DNA of 64,000 nucleotides from contig NZ_CP047146.1 of assembly GCF_009834125.1 (NCBI RefSeq), forward strand, positions 3,155,501 to 3,219,500, in the 5' to 3' direction. This document shows positions 16,076 through 24,870 of this stretch, one piece after another. This stretch comes from Streptomyces sp. GS7. GTDB taxonomy: Bacteria > Actinomycetota > Actinomycetes > Streptomycetales > Streptomycetaceae. Position 1 is the stretch's first letter. Every line of letters starts with the position of its first letter. Position numbers and translations under genes: made by a program. Below the pieces are notes generated by a model. It made no database searches and had not been told where the DNA came from. It saw only the letters and a program-made list of their open reading frames with translations.

Positions 16076-17692
16076 ATGCCGATCGCACGCAGATCCCTCC
16101 TGACCGGTTCGACGGCGGCCGTCGCTGCCACCGCACTCGGCGCCGCGGGGAGCGCCGAGGCCGCCGCTCCGGCGCGGTCCGCGCCGCTGCCCCTGCTGCC
16201 GCGCACACCGGGCCGTCTCGGCGTACCCGGCGTCACCGGCCTGCACCTCCAGTTCGGGGCCGACCCCGCCAGCGAGATGACGGTCTCCTGGATCAGCCCC
16301 CGCTCCGTACGCCGCCCGCAGGTGCGCCTCGGCACCCATGCCGGAGGCGTCGGCAGCGTGGTCGACGCCGAGACCCGCACCTACCGCGACGGACTGAGCC
16401 GCGAGGAGGTGTACGTCCACCACGCCCGCCTCACCGGACTGCGGCCGGACACCACCTACCTCTACTCGGCCGGGCACGACGGCGCCGCGCCGGAGACCGG
16501 TGCGTTCACCACGGCGCCGCGCGGGCGCACCGCGTTCACCTTCACCAGCTTCGGCGACCAGGGCGCGCCCAATCTGCGCCGGGTCGTCACCTGGCCGGCG
16601 GGCGGCGCCCCGTCCCCCTCGGGGCGCTTCCCGCTCTACACCAGCAGCCAGGCCGGCAGCCCCGCCTCCGCCGACATCGTGGCCGCGGTGGAACGGGTCG
16701 GACCGCTGTTCAACCTGGTCAACGGCGACCTGTGCTACGCCTCCGCGGCCGGCGTCTTCGGCCAGAACCGCGTCGCGACCTGGGCGGACTGGTTCATCGG
16801 CAACAGCCGGTCGACGCGGCTGCGCCCGTGGATGCCGTGCGTCGGCAACGGCGAGAACGAGAAGGGCAACGGCCCCCTGGGGCTGACCGGCTACCAGACC
16901 TACTTCACCCTGCCCGGTCCGACGGGTGCCGACCCCGAGACGCGGGGCCTGTGGTACGCCTTCACGGTCGGCGCGGTCCGCTTCATCAGCCTGGCCAACG
17001 ACGACGTGGCGATCCAGGACACCGGCGACAGCTATGTGCGTGGCTACTCCGACGGGGCGCAACGCCGATGGCTGGAGCGGGAGTTGAAGGCCGCACGCGG
17101 CAACGCGGGCATCGACTGGATCGTCGTCTTCATGCACCACCCGATGATCTCCAGCAGCCGTGGCGGCAGCGGCAGCGACCTCGGGATACGCACGGCGTGG
17201 GGCCCGCTCTTCGACGCGTACGGGGTCGATCTGGTGCTGTGCGGCCACGAGCACTACTACGAGCGTTCGCTGCCGGTCCGCGGCGCGCTGCCGAACGAGG
17301 CCCGCACTCCGGTACCGGTGTCCACCAGGACCGATGTCGCCGACACCGCCGAGGGCACAGTCCACATGATCATCGGAGGCGGCGGCAACTTCGCCACCAC
17401 CCAGGACGACCTGTTCCAGGAGCCCAAGGGGCGCGTCGTGGTCGACCTGGCCAAGGAGACGGAGGGCCGCCACCGCAAGGCCGTCTTCGTCACCGAGGAC
17501 GCCCCCTGGCGCGCCGTCCAGGACCGCGTCCACACCCACGGCTTCGCCGCGTTCGACGTCGACCCGGGCGACCGGCGCACCGGCCGCACCCGCATCCACG
17601 TCACGTACTACACCTTCGACGGCCCCTACGGAGACCTCACCCCCGTGGACGCCTTCACCCTGGAACGCCCCCGCAGGGACGCCGGTCACTGA
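16076..17692 (+). CDS. Tat-exported purple acid phosphatase-like metallophosphoesterase
   Basis: A 538-residue secreted phosphatase. The N-terminus has a twin-arginine signal (ARRSLLTGSTAAVAATALGA) with cleavage after AEAA. Residues about 50-150 form a fibronectin-like N-terminal domain (LHLQFGADPASEMTVSWISP), then a calcineurin-like metallophosphoesterase domain. Metal ligands are visible in order: D161 (SFGDQG), D218 and Y221 (NGDLCY), the GNGENE segment at 257-262, H354/H355 (FMHHP) and H391/H393 (GHEHYYER). This is the dimetal arrangement of purple acid phosphatases. It probably releases phosphate from organic esters outside the cell. The start ATG 16076 follows GAAGGGC. Its 3' end overlaps the convergent EamA gene by 7 bases. 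Confidence 0.92.
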   Translation: MPIARRSLLTGSTAAVAATALGAAGSAEAAAPARSAPLPLLPRTPGRLGVPGVTGLHLQFGADPASEMTVSWISPRSVRRPQVRLGTHAGGVGSVVDAETRTYRDGLSREEVYVHHARLTGLRPDTTYLYSAGHDGAAPETGAFTTAPRGRTAFTFTSFGDQGAPNLRRVVTWPAGGAPSPSGRFPLYTSSQAGSPASADIVAAVERVGPLFNLVNGDLCYASAAGVFGQNRVATWADWFIGNSRSTRLRPWMPCVGNGENEKGNGPLGLTGYQTYFTLPGPTGADPETRGLWYAFTVGAVRFISLANDDVAIQDTGDSYVRGYSDGAQRRWLERELKAARGNAGIDWIVVFMHHPMISSSRGGSGSDLGIRTAWGPLFDAYGVDLVLCGHEHYYERSLPVRGALPNEARTPVPVSTRTDVADTAEGTVHMIIGGGGNFATTQDDLFQEPKGRVVVDLAKETEGRHRKAVFVTEDAPWRAVQDRVHTHGFAAFDVDPGDRRTGRTRIHVTYYTFDGPYGDLTPVDAFTLERPRRDAGH

Positions 17693-18642
17693 GCAACGGC
17701 GCCTTCTCGTACGGGTGTTGCCGCGTCGGCCGCCTCGGCCGGCTGCCGGGGAGCCTCGGCGGCCCGCCTTCCCCAGGCGGTTCCGATGAGGATCAGCGCC
17801 GCGCCGGCGTAGCCGGGCGCCCCCGGCTGGTCACCGCCGAGGACGACACCGATCACGGCGGCCCAGAGCGGTTCCGTCCCCAGCAGCAGGCTGACCCGGG
17901 ACGGGCCGGCGCGGCGCACGGCCCACAGCTGGACGAAGAAGGCGAACAGGGTGCACAGCAGCGCCAGATAGAGGAGGGCCAGCCACTGGCCCGCGTCCAG
18001 AGTGGCGGCCACCCGCAGGGGCGAGGTGCCCACACCGGTGGAGAGCGCCGCGAAGCAGATGACGGCGGTGGACAGCTGGACGAAGGTGAGAGCGCCGTCA
18101 TCGGCGTTCTTGAGGGAGGGGAGCCGGTGCGTGGTGAGCACGTTGGCGGTGCGGGCGAGGGCCGCGAGCAGCATGAGCAGGTCCCCGACCGAGGGCGCGG
18201 TGAATCCGCCGCCCTGGGTGAGGAGCAGCACCCCCAGGACCGAGCCGGCGGCGGCCATGACGAACGACGCGGTGGGCGGGGTACGGCGCAGCGCCGCCTC
18301 GGCCAACGGGGTCATGACCATGGTCAGGCTGATGATGAGGCCGGCGTTGGTCGCCGAGGTGTGCACGACACCGTAGGTCTCCAGCAGGAAGACGCAGGCG
18401 AGGATGAGCCCGATGAGGACTCCGCCGCGCACCTCGGCCGCGGTGAGGCGCCGGATGGCGCGGAGGCGGAGCGGCCCGAGTACGGCGGCGGCCGTCAGGA
18501 AACGCAGCAGCAGCGTGGCGATGACGGTCGACGGACCGGTGATGCTCTTGGTCGCCAGATAGCTGGAGCCCCAGATGACGGCGACGGCCAGCACGGGTGC
18601 GTCGGTCAGCCGGCCGCGGTGCGACGAGCGGGCAGGGGGCAT
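17686..18642 (-). CDS. EamA/DMT-superfamily membrane transporter
   Basis: A 318-residue inner-membrane protein with ten predicted helices in two EamA halves. The first begins APVLAVAVIWGSSYLATKSI and the second near residue 160. Such proteins export amino acids, metabolites or drugs. Hydrophobic segments such as SLTMVMTPLAEAAL and VSLLLGTEPLWAAVIGVVLG are family-typical. The start chosen is ATG 18642; a TTG 12 bases earlier is possible but less likely. The last bases overlap the convergent phosphatase gene. The substrate cannot be told from sequence. Confidence 0.88.
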   Translation of the reverse strand: MPPARSSHRGRLTDAPVLAVAVIWGSSYLATKSITGPSTVIATLLLRFLTAAAVLGPLRLRAIRRLTAAEVRGGVLIGLILACVFLLETYGVVHTSATNAGLIISLTMVMTPLAEAALRRTPPTASFVMAAAGSVLGVLLLTQGGGFTAPSVGDLLMLLAALARTANVLTTHRLPSLKNADDGALTFVQLSTAVICFAALSTGVGTSPLRVAATLDAGQWLALLYLALLCTLFAFFVQLWAVRRAGPSRVSLLLGTEPLWAAVIGVVLGGDQPGAPGYAGAALILIGTAWGRRAAEAPRQPAEAADAATPVREGAVAQ

Positions 18643-19080
18643 GGAGGTTCCCAACGGTGACGGTGGCGGCGGGCCCCACGGGTCGGGCCGTGGTGGGGGC
18701 GAGCGGCGCTGTGCGGACGGTTCTCTTCATCGTCGAACCACGTCGTTGTAGCCCGCTGGTGCCGGAGGTCGACTCGGCGGACGTCACGGTACCGCTGCAT
18801 GATCGTGACACGACACGCCTTTTGTCACACCGTCCCTCGGCGGTGTGTCTGCGCGTCGGCGCGGGTGCTTCAACTGGCGGGCAGTACACCCCAGTTGTCG
18901 TTCGGCGGGGGTTCGCGGGGCGGGCGGTGAAGGTGCTCACCATGCGGACGGGGCCCTGCCGTCCGGTCCGAGGCCGGAGACGTGGCGGCGCTCGACGACC
19001 GGGTCGACACCCGGACGGTTGCGGCGGCCTTCCGCCCAGGTGGCCCCGACCCGGCGGACGTTCCCTGCGCCGCGGATTCC
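18643..19080. other. 438-base intergenic region
   Basis: No gene is supported; open frames are Arg/Gly/Pro-rich shadows. It contains the upstream region of the EamA transporter and the downstream region of the LuxR gene. A spaced inverted repeat, GTCACG at 18783-18788 and CGTGAC at 18804-18809 with a 15-base spacer, lies about 150 bases upstream of the transporter and could be an operator. A nearby run acacgccttttgtcac is the most AT-rich part. Confidence 0.4.
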
Positions 19081-20352
19081 CTACGCCGCGGAGTGGAAGA
19101 GCGCCGCCGCCTCCCCGCGCGAGCCGACGCCCAGCTTGGTCAGGATGTTGGCGACATGGAACTTCACGGTGGACTGGCTGATGTGCAGTTCTTCGGCGAT
19201 CACGCGGTTGCGGTGGCCCAGTGCGAGATGCGCCAGCACCTCCAACTCCCGCTCGCCCAGGCTGGTCAGCGGGTCGGGCGCCGGGGCCTGGAAGGCGGTC
19301 AGCGGGATGGTCGCGGTGACCGTGGATCCCCATCCGGGGACCGCGTCGACGTCCAGCCGGCCGTCCAGGACGTCGAGCCGTTCCCTGACCCGGCCGGGGG
19401 TGAGGGCGTGCGCGGTGAGGGTGCCGGGGCCGTCGTCCCGTACGGTCGCGCGCAGTTCGCCGTCGGTGAGCTGCCAGCCGACATGGACCCGGCTCACCGC
19501 GTCCTGCGCCAGGGCCTCCAGCAGCACGGTGCGGACGACGGCGCGGGCGGCGTGGGCGACGTCGGCGGCCAGGCTGCCGGCGGAGTCGGGCGCGCCGAAC
19601 TCCAGCCGCACCGGGCTGTAACGCACCAGTGGCCGCAGCGAGTCGGCGAGCCGGGCGAACGCCTGGCCGGCCGGTTCCTCGGCGATCTCCCGGTCGCGTT
19701 CGGCCTCCGCGCGCAACTCCACCAGCGCCGAGGCGGCCAGGTCCGTCGCGGTGGCACGGGCCGCCGCGTCGTCCAGACTGCGGCTGCGCAGCACCCCCAG
19801 CAGCCCGGTGAGGACGGCCGAATGCGCCTCGCCCAGCTCGGCGATGACCCGCGCACGGGTCCCGGCGGCGGTCCGCGAACGAGCCAGCGCACCCGGCATC
19901 GCCGCCGTCGCCAGCCGGTCGAAGTGGCTGGTCACGAGGTCCCAGAGAGCCTGCACGACGGCGGTGACGGTGTCGTCGAGAGGCGGCACCGGGGCGCCGT
20001 CCGGCACCGTCCGCACGAGGAGCAGTACGGCGCCCCTCGGGGTGGCGTGGCTGGTGACGGCGAGGACGGGGCGCTCGGCGCCGGCGAGCGGGAGGGTGCC
20101 GAGCCAGGGCCGGCCGGGGACGCCCGAGGCGAGCAGCGGGGTCATGTCGGCGGTGGAGAGCCGGCGGGTGATCTCCGGATCGCCGTACGTCTTGAACGGT
20201 GAATGGGCGCAGTGCGTGGAGAGTTCGGCCGCCGCGTGGTGCGGGATCGGCCCGGCCAGCAGTCCGGACAGCCGGGGCAGGATCTCGCCCAGGGGTGCGC
20301 GGATCACCTCGTGGGCGGCGGTCAGGGCGGGCAGCGGGCCGGTCAACTCCAT
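19081..20352 (-). CDS. LuxR-type regulator carrying a histidine-kinase-like ATPase domain
   Basis: A 423-residue protein combining parts of a two-component kinase with a response-regulator output. Residues about 40-150 form a possible sensor region. Residues about 170-240 resemble a HisKA_3 dimerisation helix (RVIAELGEAHSAVLTGLLGV, with a candidate His). Residues about 250-345 resemble a degenerate HATPase_c domain (EALAQDAVSRVHVGWQ, TVRDDGPGTL, VPGWGSTVTATIPL). The C-terminal 65 residues are a clear LuxR helix-turn-helix (LTSLGERELEVLAHLALGHR, then NRVIAEELHISQSTVKFHVA). No receiver domain and no transmembrane helix are seen. It is divergent from a quinone oxidoreductase gene, a likely target. 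ATP binding is inferred from the G-box pattern only. Confidence 0.85.
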   Translation of the reverse strand: MELTGPLPALTAAHEVIRAPLGEILPRLSGLLAGPIPHHAAAELSTHCAHSPFKTYGDPEITRRLSTADMTPLLASGVPGRPWLGTLPLAGAERPVLAVTSHATPRGAVLLLVRTVPDGAPVPPLDDTVTAVVQALWDLVTSHFDRLATAAMPGALARSRTAAGTRARVIAELGEAHSAVLTGLLGVLRSRSLDDAAARATATDLAASALVELRAEAERDREIAEEPAGQAFARLADSLRPLVRYSPVRLEFGAPDSAGSLAADVAHAARAVVRTVLLEALAQDAVSRVHVGWQLTDGELRATVRDDGPGTLTAHALTPGRVRERLDVLDGRLDVDAVPGWGSTVTATIPLTAFQAPAPDPLTSLGERELEVLAHLALGHRNRVIAEELHISQSTVKFHVANILTKLGVGSRGEAAALFHSAA

Positions 20353-20384
20353 GCGGCTCAGCGTAGTCCCGGACCGTGCCGTCC

Positions 20385-20406
20385 CACCTGGTCTTTCGGC
20401 CAGGTG
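20385..20406. promoter_or_regulatory. Inverted repeat in the LuxR/oxidoreductase divergent promoter
   Basis: CACCTGG at 20385-20391 and CCAGGTG at 20400-20406 form perfect 7-base arms around an 8-base spacer (tctttcgg). It lies about 33 bases upstream of the LuxR start and about 100 bases upstream of the oxidoreductase start, in their 156-base shared region. This is a sensible place for autoregulation and control of the neighbour. Binding by the LuxR protein is inference. Confidence 0.5.
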
Positions 20407-20508
20407 CGACTGTTCCGATGACCGGCCGCCGCACCGCCCGCCGCACGTCAGGCTGATTCCGTCCGACCAACAACGCCACGCCTCATGAGGGGCGACGGGG
20501 AGATCGAT

Positions 20509-21423
20509 ATGCGAGCGATTGTGTACCGCGAGTTCGGCGGTGCGGAGGTGCTGTCCCACGAAGACGCCGGCACGCCGGAGCCGGCGGCGGGCGAGGTCCG
20601 GGTCAGGGTGGTGGCCGCGGGCGTCAACCCGGTCGACCACAAACGGCGTTACGGCTGGGTCGAGCAGTACTTCCCGACGACCTTCCCCGCCGTCCCGGGC
20701 CTGGAGTTCGCCGGCGTCGTGGACGCGCTGGGCCCGGGTGCCACCGGATGGGCCGTGGGCGACGAGGTGTTCGGCTGGACCCGGACGGGCGCCTACGCCG
20801 AGTACGCCATCGCCGCGGAGATCGCGCCCAAGCCCGCCGGGCTGAGCTTCGAGGCCGCCGCCACCCTGCCGGTCGCCGGCGAGACCGCCCAGCGCGTCCT
20901 GGACGAACTCGGCCTGAAGGGCGGCGAGACGCTGCTGCTGCACGGCGCGGCGGGCGCGGTCGGCCAGGTCGCCGTCCAGCTCGCGGTGGCCGCCGGTGCC
21001 ACGGTGATCGGCACCGCCTCCCCGGCCAACCACGATTTCCTGCGCACCCTGGGCGCGGTCCCCGTGGCGTACGGGGACGGCCTGGCGGAGCGGGTCCGGG
21101 CGGCCGCCCCGCAGGGCGTCGACGCGGTCTTCGACGCGGCCGGCAAGGACGTGCTCCCGCTCTCGGTCGCGCTGCGCGGCGGCACCACCGACCGCATCGT
21201 CACCATCGCCGACACGAACGCCGCCGAGCACGGCATCCCTTTCTCCGCGGGCGGTACCCCGTCGGCGGAGATGGTCGCGGGGCTGGCCCGGCACGCCCGG
21301 CTCGCCGTCGAGGGCAAGCTGGCGGTGGCGGTCGCCGGCACCTTCCCGCTCGCCGAGGCCGCCGCCGCGCAGCAGGTCAGCGAGGCGGGGCACGCACGCG
21401 GCAAGCTGATCCTCACGGTCTGA
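20509..21423 (+). CDS. NADPH:quinone oxidoreductase-like zinc-independent MDR enzyme
   Basis: A 304-residue medium-chain dehydrogenase/reductase of the quinone oxidoreductase subgroup, which reduces quinones or enones with NADPH. The N-terminal GroES-like domain has MRAIVYREFGGAEVL and VRVVAAGVNPVDHKRRYG. The nucleotide-binding segment LLLHGAAGAVGQVAVQLAVA is near residues 144-163. The Cys cluster of zinc alcohol dehydrogenases is absent. ATG 20509 follows GGGGAG by six bases. The divergent LuxR-type regulator is probably its control protein, so this may be a small stress- or ligand-responsive unit for detoxification. Confidence 0.9.
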   Translation: MRAIVYREFGGAEVLSHEDAGTPEPAAGEVRVRVVAAGVNPVDHKRRYGWVEQYFPTTFPAVPGLEFAGVVDALGPGATGWAVGDEVFGWTRTGAYAEYAIAAEIAPKPAGLSFEAAATLPVAGETAQRVLDELGLKGGETLLLHGAAGAVGQVAVQLAVAAGATVIGTASPANHDFLRTLGAVPVAYGDGLAERVRAAAPQGVDAVFDAAGKDVLPLSVALRGGTTDRIVTIADTNAAEHGIPFSAGGTPSAEMVAGLARHARLAVEGKLAVAVAGTFPLAEAAAAQQVSEAGHARGKLILTV

Positions 21424-21559
21424 GCCGCCGCCGGCGGGCCCGGGTGGGTCGGGGGAGGGACGGCGCGCTCCCTGGCTCAACCGGTCCCTTCCGGTGGGCA
21501 GTCGCGGGGCCGCGGCCCGTCCGGATGCCCGTACGGTGCCGCGGTCCTACGCTCGGTGT

Positions 21560-23188
21560 ATGCCGGGAGGCCGCGCACCGTGGCGTACCGCGGCGCCGCG
21601 CAGGGCAGCCGGGGCAGGGCGGTGTGTACGCGGAGCCGTCGCCGCGCTGGCGGCGTTCGCGCTGGCCGGCGCCCTGACGGGGGCCGTGGCCCCGGCGGCG
21701 GACGGTGCCGGGACGCCGGTCCCGGTCCCGAACCCCGGCCTGGCGCGCTTCTACCAGCAGCGGCCGGCCTGGGAGCGGTGCCCGCCCGACGTGCTGCGGT
21801 CCGGCTCGTCCGGACAGGGCACGCCGCGGCCCGGCTACGCGGACCGCCTCCAGTGCGCCCGGCTGGAGGTCCCCCGCGACTACGCCCACCCCGGGCAGGC
21901 CACGCTCCGTGTCCAGCTGATCCGGCTCGCCGCGACCGGCCCCGGCAAGCGGCTGGGGTCGCTGGTCATCAACCCCGGCGGCCCCGGTGATTCAGGCGTC
22001 AACTACCTCGTCGACAACGCCGACGCCTTCGCCCACCTCGGGCAGCGCTACGACCTGGTCAGCTTCGACCCCCGCGGCACCGGCCGCACCGAACCCATCT
22101 CCTGCGGCACCACCTTCACGCCGGTGACCGGCGCGGGCGCGCAGAGCCTCGGGGCGAGCGAGCAGCGCCTCAACGAGGCGTGCGGCCGGTACTCCGGCCC
22201 GCTCCTGCCCTGGGTCGGCACCCCCGACGTCGCCCGCGACATGGACGTGCTGCGGTCCGCCCTCCGCGATGCCAGGCTCAACTACCTGGGCTTCTCGTAC
22301 GGCACCCGGCTCGGCGCGGTCTACGCCCACGAATTCCCCCGCAACGTCGGGCGGATGGCCCTGGACAGCGTCGAGGACCCGACCAAGAACACCTGGCAGA
22401 CCGCGGTGGCCCAGGCCCGCGGATTCCAGCGGGCGGTCGACGCCTTCGCCACCGACTGCGTACACGGCTCCGCCTGTCCGCTGGGCACCGACACCAAGGC
22501 CGCGCAGGACCAACTCACCAAGTGGTACCGGAACCTGACCGACCATCCGCTCCAGGCGCAGGGCACCACGGTCGACCAGACGACCTATGTCTACGCCCTC
22601 CGGGGGGCCCTCTACAGCAGGGAGACCTGGCCCGCGCTGCACCAGGCACTGGCGCAGCTGCGCAACGGCGACGGATCGGGGATCCTGAACCTGAGCGGCA
22701 GTGGCAGTGGCAGTGGCAGCGGCAGCGCCGCGGGGCGGGCCCGGCGCGACGCGAGCGGCCGGCTGCCCTCCCAGGAGCAGCTGGCCCTGCGGGCGATCAG
22801 CTGCCGGGACACCTCCGAGCGCTACGGCCCCGCCGACTTCCCGCGCGCCCAGCGCGAACTCACCCAGGCGTCCCCGCTGTTCGGCCCGGACATCGCGCCG
22901 ACCCTGCTGGACTGCTACGGCTGGCCCGTCGCGGGCGACGACGCCTCCCGCCAGGTCGCGGCGCCCCACGCACCGCCGCTGCTCCTCGTCGCCACCACCG
23001 ACGACCCGGCCACGCCCTACGAGGGTGCCGCGAACATGGCCCGCGCGCTGGGGAACGCCAGCCCGGTGCTGACGTACCACGGCGAGGGGCACGCCGCGTA
23101 CACCTCCGGAAACCCCTGCGTACTGCGGGAAGTCGACGGCTTCCTCCTGGGCGGCGCGCTGCCGGTGGGCGGCGCGGGCTGCCGCTGA
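21560..23188 (+). CDS. Secreted alpha/beta-hydrolase, tripeptidyl aminopeptidase (SlpD/SlpE) type
   Basis: A 542-residue secreted serine peptidase of the alpha/beta-hydrolase family common in streptomycetes. The N-terminus is a long Arg-rich signal peptide with hydrophobic core AVAALAAFALAGALTGAVAP. The oxyanion region INPGGPGDSG is followed by FDPRGTGRTEPI and nucleophile S246 in NYLGFSYGTRLGAVYA. The acid and base are D482 (TTDDPATP) and H511 (GEGHAAY). A C-terminal TAP-like domain (DCYGWPVAGDD) completes the family pattern. Near residue 380 a (Ser-Gly) linker is encoded by five tandem hexamers (22697-22726) and looks recently expanded. The gene is convergent with ku. Confidence 0.9.
   Translation: MPGGRAPWRTAAPRRAAGAGRCVRGAVAALAAFALAGALTGAVAPAADGAGTPVPVPNPGLARFYQQRPAWERCPPDVLRSGSSGQGTPRPGYADRLQCARLEVPRDYAHPGQATLRVQLIRLAATGPGKRLGSLVINPGGPGDSGVNYLVDNADAFAHLGQRYDLVSFDPRGTGRTEPISCGTTFTPVTGAGAQSLGASEQRLNEACGRYSGPLLPWVGTPDVARDMDVLRSALRDARLNYLGFSYGTRLGAVYAHEFPRNVGRMALDSVEDPTKNTWQTAVAQARGFQRAVDAFATDCVHGSACPLGTDTKAAQDQLTKWYRNLTDHPLQAQGTTVDQTTYVYALRGALYSRETWPALHQALAQLRNGDGSGILNLSGSGSGSGSGSAAGRARRDASGRLPSQEQLALRAISCRDTSERYGPADFPRAQRELTQASPLFGPDIAPTLLDCYGWPVAGDDASRQVAAPHAPPLLLVATTDDPATPYEGAANMARALGNASPVLTYHGEGHAAYTSGNPCVLREVDGFLLGGALPVGGAGCR
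22697..22726 (+). repeat. Five tandem GGCAGY hexamers inside the peptidase gene
   Basis: Three GGCAGT and two GGCAGC units in a row encode alternating Gly-Ser in a surface loop. Length variation by slippage would stay in frame because the unit is two codons. Confidence 0.85.
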
Positions 23189-23295
23189 CACCTGGCACGG
23201 GGCCGGGGTGCGGAGTGCTCCGGAGCGCCCGTACGGCGAGGGCCCCGGCCACGACCCGTCGGAGCCACGACCCGTCGGACAGGCCCGGACAGCCC
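23189..23295. repeat. Rearranged copy 3 of the TAG-GGGCTGTCC repeat family between convergent genes
   Basis: Downstream of ku (minus strand) the stop TAG is followed directly by GGGCTGTCCGGGCC and then TGTCCGACGGGTCGTGG, a variant of the arms seen at 10306 and 34635. A 15-base direct repeat, CCACGACCCGTCGGA, occurs at 23249-23263 and 23265-23279. The left part begins CCTGGCACGG, also found near the inner end of the element at 34628-34868. No simple hairpin as strong as copy 1 remains. Confidence 0.55.
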
Positions 23296-24381
23296 CTAGC
23301 CCGCCCGTCGTCCGCGCCCGGCGCCCGCGGTCCGCTTCGCCGCGGCCGGCGTCTCCGCGGCCTTCCGGCCCGCCGCGGTCTTCGCCGCCGTCTTCCCCGC
23401 GGTCTTCTTCGCGGCGGTGGTCTGCTGCGCCGTGCCCTTCTTCGCCGTCGCGGTCTTCTTCGCCGCGGACTTCTGCACCGCGGTCGCGGCCGTCTTCGCC
23501 GCGGACTTCTTCGCGGCGCCCCCGGTCCCCGTGCGCCCGCTCCCCGCACGCCGAGTCGCCGCCCGCTCTCCGGCCGCCACCTCCCCGCGGGCCTCCTTCG
23601 CCGCCCGGACGCTGTCCTGGAGGGCCGCCATCAGGTCCGTCACCCGGCCCGCGGGCTGCTCCGCGCCGGCCGCGAACTCCGGTGCGCGATGGGCGAGCTT
23701 GGCCGCCACGATCTCCTCCAGCGCCTCGCGGTAGTGATCGTGCACATCTTCCTCGGACAGTTCGCCGAAGGAGTCCATCAGGGTCTCGGCGGCCCGCACC
23801 TCGTTGGCGGCGACCGTCACCTCCCGCTCGGGCAGCACCCCGTCCATCGGGCGGATCTGATGCGGCCACAGCAGCACCTGCATCACCAGCACGTCCTCCA
23901 CCGGCCGGATCACGGCCAGCGTCTCGCGGCCGTGCAGCGCGATCTTGCCGAGCCCGACGCGCTGGTGCCGCTCCATGGCGTCCCGCAGCAGGACGTAGGG
24001 CTTGGCCGCGGCCGGGCTGTCGACGCCCAGGTAGTAGCCCTTGCCCAGCTGGAGCGGGTCGATGTCGCCGCCGGCGACGAAGGCCAGGATGGTCAGGGTC
24101 TTCGCGGTCGGCAGCGGAAGGGCGCCGAGATCGTCGTCGGTGAGCGGCACGACGGTGTCGTCGTCCGTCCGGTAGCCCCGGCCGATCTCGTCGGGGGAGA
24201 TCTCGACGCCTTCGCGTGAGCAGACCGCCTGGTTGCGCACCCGTCCGCCGTCCGCCGTGTGGATCCGTACGAAGCTGACCGAGGCGGAGGTGTCGGTGGC
24301 GTTGTACGCGGCCACCGGGATCGTGACCAGGCCGAAGCTGATGGAGAACTTCGCCGTGGGGCGCATGGGAGCCGCCTTCAT
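23296..24381 (-). CDS. ku: Ku protein for non-homologous end joining, with lysine-rich tail
   Basis: A 361-residue bacterial Ku. The core domain, residues about 1-265, binds DNA ends as a dimer and recruits LigD; typical phrases are ISFGLVTIPVAAYNAT, GYRTDDDTVVPLTDDDLGAL, GKIALHGRETLAVIRP and MQVLLWPHQIRPMDG. The last ~90 residues are a long Lys/Ala-rich extension of AAKKT-like repeats, similar to other actinobacterial Ku tails that add DNA binding. The start may be ATG 24381 or ATG 24366 five codons later; homologues favour a short N-terminus. No ligD is adjacent. The TAG stop lies against a repeat of the family also present at 10306 and 34628. Confidence 0.93.
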   Translation of the reverse strand: MKAAPMRPTAKFSISFGLVTIPVAAYNATDTSASVSFVRIHTADGGRVRNQAVCSREGVEISPDEIGRGYRTDDDTVVPLTDDDLGALPLPTAKTLTILAFVAGGDIDPLQLGKGYYLGVDSPAAAKPYVLLRDAMERHQRVGLGKIALHGRETLAVIRPVEDVLVMQVLLWPHQIRPMDGVLPEREVTVAANEVRAAETLMDSFGELSEEDVHDHYREALEEIVAAKLAHRAPEFAAGAEQPAGRVTDLMAALQDSVRAAKEARGEVAAGERAATRRAGSGRTGTGGAAKKSAAKTAATAVQKSAAKKTATAKKGTAQQTTAAKKTAGKTAAKTAAGRKAAETPAAAKRTAGAGRGRRAG

Positions 24382-24477
24382 CGATACCGGTGCGGTGCGG
24401 ATCGCTGCCGTTCCATGCTAGGCGGGCCGGACGGCCGCCACCTCCCGGCCCGCGCCCTCGGGCCGGGCCCGAGGGCC

Positions 24478-24870
24478 TCAGGCCGGCGCGTGGCGATCGC
24501 CCGCGCACAGCGCCCAGATGATGAAGACGTCGACGGCGACCAGCACCATCGCCCAGAACGGGTAGTGCGGAATCCACAGGAAGTTGGCCACCGCTCCGAG
24601 ACCGGCCAGCACCACGCCGACCACCCGCGCCCACATCGCGCCCGTCGCGAGCAGCGCACAGCCCGCGAGGAGGATGACGATGCCGAGGACGAGGTGGACC
24701 ACGCCCCAGCCGGTGAGGTCGAAGGAGAAGACGTAGTTCCGGGTGGCGACGAAGACCTTGTCCTTGTGCAGGGCGGCGATGCCCTGAAGGAGGGCCATCG
24801 CGCCTCCGAAGATCATCAGGACCGCGGCGAACGCCGTCCAGCCCGTGATCATGGCGTTCCGAGTAGCCAT
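24478..24870 (-). CDS. Small four-helix membrane protein
   Basis: A 130-residue membrane protein with four hydrophobic segments: ITGWTAFAAVLMIFGGAMAL, then GWGVVHLVLGIVILLAGCAL, then ARVVGVVLAGLGAVANFLWI, then WAMVLVAVDVFIIWALC. It matches a family of small streptomycete membrane proteins of unknown function, often found near stress-response genes. The start ATG 24870 has GAGGGAG upstream. It follows the ku region on the same strand and is divergent from the HhH-GPD gene. Its function is unknown. Confidence 0.85.
   Translation of the reverse strand: MATRNAMITGWTAFAAVLMIFGGAMALLQGIAALHKDKVFVATRNYVFSFDLTGWGVVHLVLGIVILLAGCALLATGAMWARVVGVVLAGLGAVANFLWIPHYPFWAMVLVAVDVFIIWALCAGDRHAPA

Noticed and set aside
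21992..24634. An 880-codon minus-strand frame spanning the peptidase and ku genes.
   Set aside because: Its sequence is low-complexity, and the frames carrying SlpD-like and Ku motifs are unambiguous.
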